Shown here piece after piece: positions 1 to 6,174 of a stretch of 24,472 bases of DNA. The translations under genes were made by a program, and so were the position numbers. This stretch comes from Deltaproteobacteria bacterium UBA1386 (lineage in GTDB: Bacteria > Desulfobacterota > Syntrophorhabdia > Syntrophorhabdales > Syntrophorhabdaceae). A model generated the notes under the pieces. The model made no database searches. It had not been told where the DNA came from and was given only the letters and a program-made list of their open reading frames with translations. The stretch covers positions 1 to 24,472 of the forward strand of contig DBQU01000057.1 of assembly GCA_002305765.1 (NCBI GenBank). Reading direction: 5' to 3'. Position 1 is the stretch's first letter; every line of letters starts with the position of its first letter.

Positions 1-167
1 AAATCGCGGCGGGCGCGCCAGTAATAGCAAGCCTCTCACAAGATATGGCAACCTCAAGGGACGCGGATTCGCGGCGTATTTGCAGCAACGAAATAATGGT
101 TCGTTGAAGCAGGGAAAACCCTTGCCGCAGGCAACGGTTTGGCGGATAATAGGACAAGGAGGGTATA

Positions 168-374
168 ATGGCAGGAAAGAAGAAGCTGCGCATCATCGTT
201 TCAATGTACGGGGGAAACATCGAAAGGGTTACGCACAACGATCCCGACGTGGACGTGGAGGTTATTGTAACGGAAAACGAAAAGTATGTTCATGTCCACG
301 AACACGAGAAGGAGGCCGGGGTGGAGGACTATATAATCGGCCGCCTGAGATCGGAATTTGAACCCGAGACATAG
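168..374 (+). CDS. Small hypothetical protein (68 aa)
   Basis: I do not recognise this protein. The ATG at 168 is preceded by a strong Shine-Dalgarno sequence (AAGGAGG, about 6 bases upstream), which supports a real gene despite its size. The product is highly charged. It opens with a basic stretch (MAGKKK), then a beta-like segment (LRIIVSMYG), and has an acidic middle followed by a His/Glu-rich stretch (YVHVHEHEKE) that could bind metal. There is no signal peptide, membrane segment or pair of cysteines. It looks like a cytoplasmic single-domain protein. Upstream (1-167) I see no recognisable gene, riboswitch or promoter. Downstream about 200 bases separate it from the next gene. Function unknown. 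Confidence 0.6.
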   Translation: MAGKKKLRIIVSMYGGNIERVTHNDPDVDVEVIVTENEKYVHVHEHEKEAGVEDYIIGRLRSEFEPET

Positions 375-502
375 CGAAACACGATGTTGTCTCTCGACCC
401 TCCGCACCAGTATCCTGCGAAAGCCCACGGGATTCCCATATGATCGCGGAAGGCACCCGGTCAGCCCCTGAGCACGAGCATCTGGCTCCACAAATCTTTA
501 AT

Positions 503-533
503 TTACAAATCGCCGATTGAATGATATTTGTAA
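503..533. promoter_or_regulatory. Inverted repeat upstream of the exported coiled-coil protein gene
   Basis: TTACAAAT (503-510) and its reverse complement ATTTGTAA (526-533) are separated by 15 bases in an AT-rich stretch that contrasts with the GC-rich surroundings. It lies about 50 bases before the start at 582. It may be an operator for that gene. No regulator can be named. Confidence 0.3.
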
Positions 534-581
534 TGTCAGCAAGGATTTTGGGCGATCGCCCTTTTGCCTGAGGAGAGAACG

Positions 582-1091
582 ATGAAGAACATGTTCCAGG
601 TATTGGTCATTTTCTGTTTGTTGGTTGGATTCGCAGGCAACGTGCCCGCGGCTGACGGCACGGACAAGAAGCCGGGAGATGCAGGACCGGCGTCGACTGC
701 GGTGAAGGGAAGTGGCGGACCAGCGGCCGGTGGCGGGTTTGACGAGACGACCACACAGTACCTGAAGAAGCAAAGGAGCATCAATTCAGAGCTTGTGGCC
801 ACCCACCGTGAGCTTTACAAGTACAACAACCCCGAGAAGACCCCGAAGGGTATGAGCATGGCCGACATAGTCGACCAGGAAAGCTCAGCGCGTCAGGCCA
901 GGGAACAGGAACGGGCAACGAGGAACAAGAAGGCCGATGCGGAGGAGAAGATACGCAAGCTCGAGAGGGATTACGAGAACCTGAAGCAGGACCTGCTCAA
1001 ACACTATAACGGGAAGTTGCCCAAGAATGTTTCGGACGCGTGGCAGACAGAAGAGGGCTATGCCGCGTATCTGATCTCCAAGACAAGATAG
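582..1091 (+). CDS. Exported coiled-coil protein of unknown function
   Basis: I chose the ATG at 582 because a good Shine-Dalgarno sequence (GAGGAGAG) sits just upstream; an in-frame TTG at 564 only adds a short, non-signal-like extension. The 169-residue product begins with a signal peptide (MKNMF, then a hydrophobic VLVIFCLLVGFAG core, cleavage probably near PAADG). A low-complexity Gly/Ala/Pro/Lys linker follows (about residues 25-55). The C-terminal half is charged and helical and contains a likely coiled coil (QAREQERATRNKKADAEEK and the following LERDYENLKQDL). There is no lipobox Cys and no enzyme motif. It is probably periplasmic. The next gene, 34 bases downstream, also encodes a charged helical membrane protein, so the two may be co-transcribed. 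No family recognised. Confidence 0.7.
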   Translation: MKNMFQVLVIFCLLVGFAGNVPAADGTDKKPGDAGPASTAVKGSGGPAAGGGFDETTTQYLKKQRSINSELVATHRELYKYNNPEKTPKGMSMADIVDQESSARQAREQERATRNKKADAEEKIRKLERDYENLKQDLLKHYNGKLPKNVSDAWQTEEGYAAYLISKTR

Positions 1092-1125
1092 CGCCGACGT
1101 GTCGGCCTCCGGTTAAGGAGCGGAG

Positions 1126-1473
1126 ATGATGGACAGGGTCGTGAGGGTGGTCGCCGTCATCTGTGCGCTGGCGGTGGCGTTCTCTCTTTTCTATTATTTC
1201 GTGATCTTCCTGCCTTCTGAAAAGAGAGCCGAACGCGACAGGGCGATCAGGGAAAGACAGGAAGCTGAGCTCCGGAAGGTCAAGGATAGGGAGGACTACG
1301 AGCGGTGCCGCGTCGAGGCCATGGAGGCCCATGTCTCGGATTGGGACCGTGCGTGCCGGTCTTACGGGAAGCCGAAGGACTGCGCATTGCCGAGACAGTC
1401 CAGCGAGCGGTTGGACAGGCTCCTCGGAGAGGCCAGAGAAGAGTGTTTCAGGAAGTTCCTTTACGGCAAATGA
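1126..1473 (+). CDS. Small single-pass membrane protein, unknown function
   Basis: This 115-residue protein has an uncleaved-looking N-terminal membrane segment (roughly residues 6-29, VVRVVAVICALAVAFSLFYY onwards). A strongly charged helical region rich in Arg, Glu and Lys follows (SEKRAERDRAIRERQEAELR), then a C-terminal part with four Cys (YERCR, RACRSYG, PKDCALP, EECFRK). Those Cys would face the periplasm if the N-terminus is inside, so disulfides are possible. GGAG lies upstream of the start. The gene is 34 bases after the exported coiled-coil protein and probably shares its transcript. It runs convergently towards the amidohydrolase gene on the other strand. Function unknown. Confidence 0.65.
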   Translation: MMDRVVRVVAVICALAVAFSLFYYFVIFLPSEKRAERDRAIRERQEAELRKVKDREDYERCRVEAMEAHVSDWDRACRSYGKPKDCALPRQSSERLDRLLGEAREECFRKFLYGK

Positions 1474-1495
1474 CGTTCGGATCCGCCCGTCCGGG

Positions 1496-1525
1496 AAAAA
1501 CCGCCAGACCTCATCAGATGAGGTC
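1496..1525 (-). terminator. Probable terminator of the amidohydrolase gene
   Basis: On the minus strand GACCTCATCTGATGAGGTC (1525-1507) forms a near-perfect short-loop hairpin that overlaps the stop codon of the amidohydrolase gene. A run of five T follows six bases later (1500-1496). The gap before the T-run makes it a weaker intrinsic terminator. Confidence 0.45.
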
Positions 1526-3262
1526 CGTCCTCGGCCAGAGGACCCTGTTGTTCTTGACGTCCAGGATGCCCCGGTAGTTGACCCTCACCTCGGGAAGAAA
1601 ATCATTCGGCAGGAACACCAATGTGTACATGGGGTCATGGTAGGGATATCCTTTTGAGAAAAGGATGGATTGGAACTCCCTCTCTCTCCCGGCAAGCTCG
1701 GGCAAGGGCTTCTCGGACATGACGCCGCCGATCGGCAGGGCCAGTTCAAAGCAGGGGCTGTTACCGTCGAAGATCACGATGCCCCCCTTCATCTCGAGGA
1801 CCCTGTTCACGGCGGCACTCATCGCCCGGGTATCCCTCCCCACGACGAGTATCTGGGCGGCCGTGTTGTAGGAGGACGCCAGTGCCTCGATGCCGTCGCC
1901 GAAACCCTCCAGGAGCCCCGTCGTTATCCAGTCGCCGTCTCTCCCGATCATGGCCACCATGAGATACCGGGAAGTATCGAAATCCAGAAAACCGTCGCGG
2001 GAGGGAAGATCGACCCATTTGATCCGGGTGATGGCAGGATTTGCGAGCTCAATGACGGGAAAGGAGGCGGACGTCCCGGAGGGGACGGGGATCCGGAAGA
2101 GTTCTTCCCTGGCTCTCCAGTCGCGTTTGGAGAAAGAGGCCTTCGGAAAATACCTCTCCCAGTCCACCGACGGGAAGGGCTCGACGAGCCTGCCTTCTTT
2201 CGCGACTATCCTGCCACGGGAAATCACTGTCTCCGGGGTGGGTTCCTGGATGTCCTCGAGGACCACCATGTCGGCGTCCCGTCCCGGGGCTATCCCGCCG
2301 ATCCTGTGGTCGAGCCCGAAATAGACGGCGGGGTTGATCGTTACCATCCGGTATGCGCTGACGGGATCGATCCCTTCCTTGAGTGCTATCCGTATCAGGT
2401 GGTCCGTGACACCCTGCCTGTGATAGTACTCGGGCATGGAGCCGTCCGTCGTGAGAAGAAGGCGGTCCGTCAGGACGCGCTCCCTGGCGACGGTCTTGAG
2501 AAGGAGACCGAGGTCCTGTCTCAGGGAGCTTTCGCGGAGCATGACGTAGAACCCGAGCCTCAGCCTGTCAAGGACGTTCTGGCCGTTGATGCTTTCGTGG
2601 CAGGATTCTATCCCCGCCGCGGCAAGACGGTTGAGCTTGTCGTACCTGGCGCCCGCCGTATGTCCGTCAACCCTCTTTTTCAGCTCCTTCGTCCTCGCTA
2701 TCACGGGGGGTATCTCGGAGGTGCCCTTTATGAGTTCCATCCATCGGGTGATCTCACCGATGGACTGGACGCGGGGGTTTTCGAGGACGGAAAGGAGGTG
2801 CTCCACGGAGAACACTTCCTTCTCGTCCCGCATGGGGGATTGGGGCGCCGTCCGCAACGACCAGTAGTACTTGATGGGCATGTCCGAGAAGGCATCCATG
2901 AATTCCTGGAAAAGCTCCGGGCCCATTTCCATGTAGAACACAAGGTCGTCGCAGAAGACAGTGGTCGTTCCCCGCCTGCAGGCCTCTTCACCGACGGACA
3001 CGGGATTGTACACATCCCAGGGATGGAAATGGGGTTCGATGTATCCGGGGGCTATCGTCCTGCCCCCAAGCTCGAGGACTCTCGTGCGCTTTCCGATATG
3101 GTGTTCCGAAGGACCCACGTAGATGATCCTCTCCCCGCTGACCGCGATGTTTCCTTCGAGGAGTTCGCCGGAGTAGACGTTGAGTATGGTTCCGCCCTTG
3201 AGAAAGAGGTCCGCCCGTTCCTGATGAGAAGATGCATGTTGTGAAGGTGGTTTTCTGACCAT
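1514..3262 (-). CDS. Adenine deaminase family amidohydrolase (divergent AdeC-like)
   Basis: The full length (582 aa) and both domains match the AdeC family, which deaminates adenine to hypoxanthine in purine salvage. The metal-centre residues are all present: HFH (His78, His80) after APGYIEP, Glu170 in SIGEITRW, His201 in DGHTAG, His222 in CHES, and Asp273 in TTDGS. The C-terminal adenine-deaminase domain follows (FGDGIEALASSYNTAAQILV, later LPIGGVMSEKPLPEL). Two places differ from the usual enzyme as I remember it: TDG replaces the TDDR motif, and SSYNTAAQI replaces the SSVAHDSHNI motif. The true substrate may therefore not be adenine. The ATG at 3262 has GGGGGAA upstream. It follows the CoA-binding protein gene after a 62-base gap, probably in one transcript. 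Confidence 0.8.
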   Translation of the reverse strand: MVRKPPSQHASSHQERADLFLKGGTILNVYSGELLEGNIAVSGERIIYVGPSEHHIGKRTRVLELGGRTIAPGYIEPHFHPWDVYNPVSVGEEACRRGTTTVFCDDLVFYMEMGPELFQEFMDAFSDMPIKYYWSLRTAPQSPMRDEKEVFSVEHLLSVLENPRVQSIGEITRWMELIKGTSEIPPVIARTKELKKRVDGHTAGARYDKLNRLAAAGIESCHESINGQNVLDRLRLGFYVMLRESSLRQDLGLLLKTVARERVLTDRLLLTTDGSMPEYYHRQGVTDHLIRIALKEGIDPVSAYRMVTINPAVYFGLDHRIGGIAPGRDADMVVLEDIQEPTPETVISRGRIVAKEGRLVEPFPSVDWERYFPKASFSKRDWRAREELFRIPVPSGTSASFPVIELANPAITRIKWVDLPSRDGFLDFDTSRYLMVAMIGRDGDWITTGLLEGFGDGIEALASSYNTAAQILVVGRDTRAMSAAVNRVLEMKGGIVIFDGNSPCFELALPIGGVMSEKPLPELAGREREFQSILFSKGYPYHDPMYTLVFLPNDFLPEVRVNYRGILDVKNNRVLWPRTDLI

Positions 3263-3324
3263 AGCTTCCCCCGGGTCCTTTCATCAGACCCTCACCGTCA
3301 GGCCGGCTGTTGCCTTGAGCCCTG

Positions 3325-3765
3325 TCAGGAGGCCCCTGTGGGGTCTCGTTTTTCCTGCTTTCCGATGAGCCTTGCATGTTCCTGCTTGATGCACAGGTCC
3401 ATAAAAAAGCTGATTCCCTTGTCCTCAGCGATCTTCCTGGCTTCTTCGTTTACGATCCCGAGCTGCAGCCAGATCGCTTTCGGGGTGAGAGCGACAGCTT
3501 CCTCCACGACGGGCAGGGCGTCGACGGTTCTTCGGAAGACGTCGACGATGTCGATTTTTTCAGGTATATCGGAGACAGAGGGATACGATCTCTGTCCCAG
3601 TATCTCCGTGTGTTCCGGGTTGACGGGTATTACGCGGTAGCCATGGGCCATCAGGTACTTTGCGACAATGTTGCTTGCCTTCGCGGTATCCGGTGAAAGG
3701 CCGACCACCGCTATCACCCGCGCTGTTTCAAGAAGCCTTCTCTTCTCCTCATCTCTTTCGTTCAT
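3325..3765 (-). CDS. CoA-binding domain protein (YccU type)
   Basis: This 146-residue protein is a single Rossmann-like CoA-binding domain of the YccU family. It contains the glycine-containing first strand and loop (IAVVGLSPDTAKASN), the second strand (YRVIPVNPEHTEILG), the acidic strand IDIVDVFRR, and the IWLQLGI segment typical of the family. The C-terminal FMDLCIKQEH carries the conserved Cys-x-x-x-x-His seen in relatives. Full length for the family; no membrane or signal segment, so cytoplasmic. The biochemical role of these stand-alone domains is poorly defined. The gene starts 15 bases after the stop of the thioredoxin-fold gene and is followed by the amidohydrolase gene, so the three probably form one operon. 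Confidence 0.85.
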   Translation of the reverse strand: MNERDEEKRRLLETARVIAVVGLSPDTAKASNIVAKYLMAHGYRVIPVNPEHTEILGQRSYPSVSDIPEKIDIVDVFRRTVDALPVVEEAVALTPKAIWLQLGIVNEEARKIAEDKGISFFMDLCIKQEHARLIGKQEKRDPTGAS

Positions 3766-3780
3766 GGCTCGCTCCGGGAC

Positions 3781-4365
3781 CTACTTCAGTCCTTCAAGCA
3801 TTCGTGTTATGTTTGGAACACCCTGGTGGAATTCTCTCTTGCCGTCACGCAGGACAACCGCCGTCGGGGTGGCTCTTATGTTGTCGATGCGAAGGTATCC
3901 CTGGAGAACGGAGAAGACAGGTGCCGCATCGAAGGGTTTCAGCTTGAAGCCTTTCGTGGTGAGAAAGCTCCCCAGTTTGCCGCTGTCGGAGATGTTCTGC
4001 TGTGCGCCCTCGAAGAGGGCCCGTCTCGCCTTGAGAGCGTGGCCTATCTCCTTTTTCCCGTTCAGGATGTAAAGGAAATACCGGGCGTAAAGAGGAGAAT
4101 ACTTGTGCAGCGGGGTGTCAACGAAGGTGATGGTGATGACGTTTCGCTGAATGAGGTCGGTGATGAGGTATTCGACGTTGGGTTCGAGGTTTCTGCAGGC
4201 TCCGCAGAAATAGTCGGAATAGAGCTTCACTTCGACCTTTCCCTTGCCGAAGGAAAGGAGGAACATGTCTGTGGACCCGGCACCGACGGCGGACCGGGGC
4301 CACGCAACGGGGCCGATGCACAGGAACGCGAGAAAGAAGGCGACGGCGATTGAGGTCCTCTTCAT
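3781..4365 (-). CDS. Exported DsbA-like thioredoxin-fold protein
   Basis: The 194-residue product has an N-terminal signal peptide (basic MKRTS, hydrophobic IAVAFFLAFLCIGPVAW) and then a DsbA/thioredoxin_4-type domain. The redox site is Cys-Gly-Ala-Cys (Cys54, Cys57, in YFCGACRNL), placed after the expected beta strand VEVKLYSDY. A helical insertion follows, and then a cis-proline loop (RATPTAVVLRDG) just before the last strands, as in DsbA and DsbG relatives. It should act in the periplasm as a thiol-disulfide oxidoreductase. The substrate is unknown, and CGAC differs from the CPHC of E. coli DsbA. First gene of a minus-strand group with the CoA-binding protein; divergent from the plus-strand operon. 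Confidence 0.8.
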   Translation of the reverse strand: MKRTSIAVAFFLAFLCIGPVAWPRSAVGAGSTDMFLLSFGKGKVEVKLYSDYFCGACRNLEPNVEYLITDLIQRNVITITFVDTPLHKYSPLYARYFLYILNGKKEIGHALKARRALFEGAQQNISDSGKLGSFLTTKGFKLKPFDAAPVFSVLQGYLRIDNIRATPTAVVLRDGKREFHQGVPNITRMLEGLK

Positions 4366-4455
4366 GGTCTTAAAGTATGGTCCAGCGGCCGCCTCCTTGT
4401 AAAGAGAAAAAGCTCGGGAGCCCCCGGAGGGAACCGCCCGCTGGGGCCTTTACGG

Positions 4456-4484
4456 TTGACACTCGCGGAGGGTTCTATTATTGT
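4456..4484 (+). promoter_or_regulatory. Sigma-70-type promoter for the acetolactate decarboxylase operon
   Basis: TTGACA (4456-4461), a 17-base spacer and TATTGT (4479-4484) resemble a housekeeping promoter. It would start transcription near 4491 and leave a leader of about 75 bases before the first gene. Confidence 0.55.
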
Positions 4485-4566
4485 ATTGGAGTTGCCGCGA
4501 ACGTCATCGTGATACCCCGTGCCCGGGTGCCGGGGACGGGCGGCGCGGCTTTGAAGGAGATCGGAT

Positions 4567-4905
4567 ATGACCGATGACGATGCCTGGGGACGAGACCCCC
4601 AGATACGCTCCATGCGCACGGTGTTTGCCGCGATCGAGAGGGCGCAGAAGGAGTTTCTGCGGACCCTGGGGATATCTCCCGTCGATCCCCGGCTTCGCCG
4701 CTTTCGTGATGTTGCCCTGACGTTGTTCGAAAGGTCATGGGTAGCCGCAATGAGGCGCGGGGTGGAAACGGGTGATGACCCTGCGGCGGAGATATACATA
4801 CTATGCCTCGCGCGGGCATTGTCGATGAGGGGGATCGAAATTCCTCCAGCTTCCCTGCCGGGCAATGAGGAACTGAAAAGACTTGTGGATGAGGTGACCG
4901 CATGA
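4567..4905 (+). CDS. Hypothetical protein (112 aa), first gene of the budA-like operon
   Basis: I do not recognise a family. The protein looks mainly helical and soluble, with no signal peptide or membrane segment. Visible features are an Arg-rich central stretch (DPRLRRFRDVALTLFERSW) and a helical C-terminus (NEELKRLVDEVTA). The ATG at 4567 is preceded by GAAGGAGAT, an excellent ribosome binding site. Its TGA stop overlaps the ATG of the next gene (ATGA, 4902-4905), which implies translational coupling. It is the first gene after the promoter at 4456. Confidence 0.65.
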   Translation: MTDDDAWGRDPQIRSMRTVFAAIERAQKEFLRTLGISPVDPRLRRFRDVALTLFERSWVAAMRRGVETGDDPAAEIYILCLARALSMRGIEIPPASLPGNEELKRLVDEVTA

Positions 4906-5237
4906 TCCGCCTTCGTCTCTTCGGCAGATGCAGGATCTACCATGACCCGGTGGCCCCGGTCATCCGGGAGCCGGCGCAGATAGGCTGGACGGCCTGGTTC
5001 CGTACTATAGACCTCGTGACGCCCCAGAAGCTGAAAGGGGAGGAGCTCCTGAGAAGGACTCGCGGCTGGTGGACCGTTGAGCCAGAGGATGTCTCCGAGG
5101 TGGTCAGGCCCTTCGGTCGCCTCGTTGTCGGGGACGGCGGCGAGTTGATGGTGGAGTTCGAATCCCAAGACAAGGTGGACGGGCTCATCGAGGCGCTTGA
5201 AAAGAGGTTCGGCGACCAGGTGCAGCTGGCGCCGTGA
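4902..5237 (+). CDS. Hypothetical protein (111 aa), coupled to its upstream neighbour
   Basis: No family recognised. The protein is short, soluble and mixed alpha/beta in appearance. It has Trp-rich segments (IGWTAWFRTIDLV, RGWWTVEPEDV), a glycine turn (GRLVVGDGGELMVEFES) and a final helix (DGLIEALEKRFG). It starts inside the stop codon of the previous gene (ATGA overlap), so the two products are probably made in equal amounts and may interact. The acetolactate decarboxylase gene follows after only 13 bases. The arrangement puts it in the same transcript, but nothing in the sequence links it to acetoin metabolism. Confidence 0.65.
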   Translation: MIRLRLFGRCRIYHDPVAPVIREPAQIGWTAWFRTIDLVTPQKLKGEELLRRTRGWWTVEPEDVSEVVRPFGRLVVGDGGELMVEFESQDKVDGLIEALEKRFGDQVQLAP

Positions 5238-5250
5238 CGGGGGAGTCAGA

Positions 5251-6027
5251 ATGATGAAGTGTTCGTTCAGAGTATTCTTTGCCGCGTGCTGTTTGTTCCT
5301 GGCGGCCATCCCGGGTCTTGCCGGAGAAGACACCATCACGCAGGTGTCGACGATAGACGCCCTCATGACGGGGGTATACGACGGCCCGACCACGCTGGGC
5401 GAATTGCGCGGGAAGGGGGATTTCGGCCTCGGAACATTCGCCGCCCTCGACGGGGAGATGGTCCTTCTCGACGGCGTCTTCTATCAGGTCACAAGCACGG
5501 GTGATGTGAGAAGACCCGGTCCGGATGTGAGGACCCCTTTCGCGGCAGTGACCTTTTTCAAGCCGGACAGGACGGTCCCCCTCACACGGGGGATGGATTT
5601 CAAGGTCTTCACTTCAGAGACCCTGAGGGATTTCCCGACGCGGAACAGCTTCTACGCCGTCAGGATAACGGGGAAATTCAAAATGGTGAAGACCCGCAGC
5701 GTTCCGGCGCAGCAGAAGCCGTACCGGCCGCTGACTGAGATCGTCAAGACGCAGCCGGTCTTCGAACTTGCCGATGTCACCGGGACAATGGTGGGATTCT
5801 GGTGTCCCTCCTTCGTGAAAGGCGTCAACGTGCCCGGCTATCACCTTCACTTCCTCCGTGCCGACGGGAAGAAAGGGGGTCATGTCCTCGACTTTGTCGT
5901 CGACAATGCAACTATGGAGATCGATGACTCCCGGGAATTCTCCCTGATCCTCCCCGATGACGCCGCCTTCGACAGGGCCAACCTGGAACCCGACAGAGCC
6001 GGCGAGCTCAAGGCGGTGGAGAAGTGA
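5251..6027 (+). CDS. budA: Acetolactate decarboxylase with signal peptide
   Basis: It converts alpha-acetolactate to acetoin and CO2. The family opening is clear (STIDALMTGVYDGPTTLGEL, then GDFGLGTFAALDGEMVLLDG and VFYQV). The zinc ligands are present as His198-x-His200 (GYHLHFL) and His211 (GGHVLDF). Glu69 and Arg138 (FYAVRITGKF) match the conserved active-site positions. The full length is 258 residues. I start at 5251 because GGGGGAG lies upstream; an earlier in-frame TTG at 5197 would bury the signal sequence. Residues 1-25 form a clear signal peptide (SFRVFFAACCLFLAAIPGLAG), so the enzyme should be exported. No acetolactate synthase is nearby. A strong terminator follows at 6091. Confidence 0.88.
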   Translation: MMKCSFRVFFAACCLFLAAIPGLAGEDTITQVSTIDALMTGVYDGPTTLGELRGKGDFGLGTFAALDGEMVLLDGVFYQVTSTGDVRRPGPDVRTPFAAVTFFKPDRTVPLTRGMDFKVFTSETLRDFPTRNSFYAVRITGKFKMVKTRSVPAQQKPYRPLTEIVKTQPVFELADVTGTMVGFWCPSFVKGVNVPGYHLHFLRADGKKGGHVLDFVVDNATMEIDDSREFSLILPDDAAFDRANLEPDRAGELKAVEK

Positions 6028-6037
6028 GGTAAAGAAT

Positions 6038-6169
6038 GTTTCAGGTTTCATGTTTCAGGCGTAAAAAGACGGAAGACAATTTCAAATGCGAAGGGGCAAG
6101 CTGTTGAGCTTGCCCCTTTTCTGTTATTCTTGCCCTGAAACCTGAAACCTGAAACCTGAAACCTGAAAC
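6038..6169. repeat. Inverted heptamer arrays flanking a terminator (locus A)
   Basis: The left arm is three 7-base units (TTTCAGG at 6039-6045, TTTCATG at 6046-6052, TTTCAGG at 6053-6059). The right arm is five exact tandem copies of the reverse complement, CCTGAAA, at 6134-6168. Between them lies a perfect 12-bp hairpin. The locus fills the gap between the convergent decarboxylase and lon genes. Confidence 0.85.
6091..6124 (+). terminator. Strong intrinsic terminator after the acetolactate decarboxylase gene
   Basis: AAGGGGCAAGCT (6091-6102) pairs perfectly with AGCTTGCCCCTT (6107-6118) around a GTTG loop and is followed by T-rich sequence on the plus strand. On the minus strand, downstream of lon, the same hairpin lacks a good T-run, so it serves mainly the plus-strand operon. 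Confidence 0.85.
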
Positions 6170-6174
6170 GGTCT

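Noticed and set aside
1..167. Riboswitch or structured leader before the first small gene
   Set aside because: Some hairpins can be drawn (for example 111-127), but I cannot match any known riboswitch core.
550..561. GGGCGATCGCCC palindrome followed by TTTT, resembling the cyanobacterial HIP1 octamer or a terminator
   Set aside because: A single copy with a very short stem, located just before a ribosome binding site. I see no sign of repeated use.
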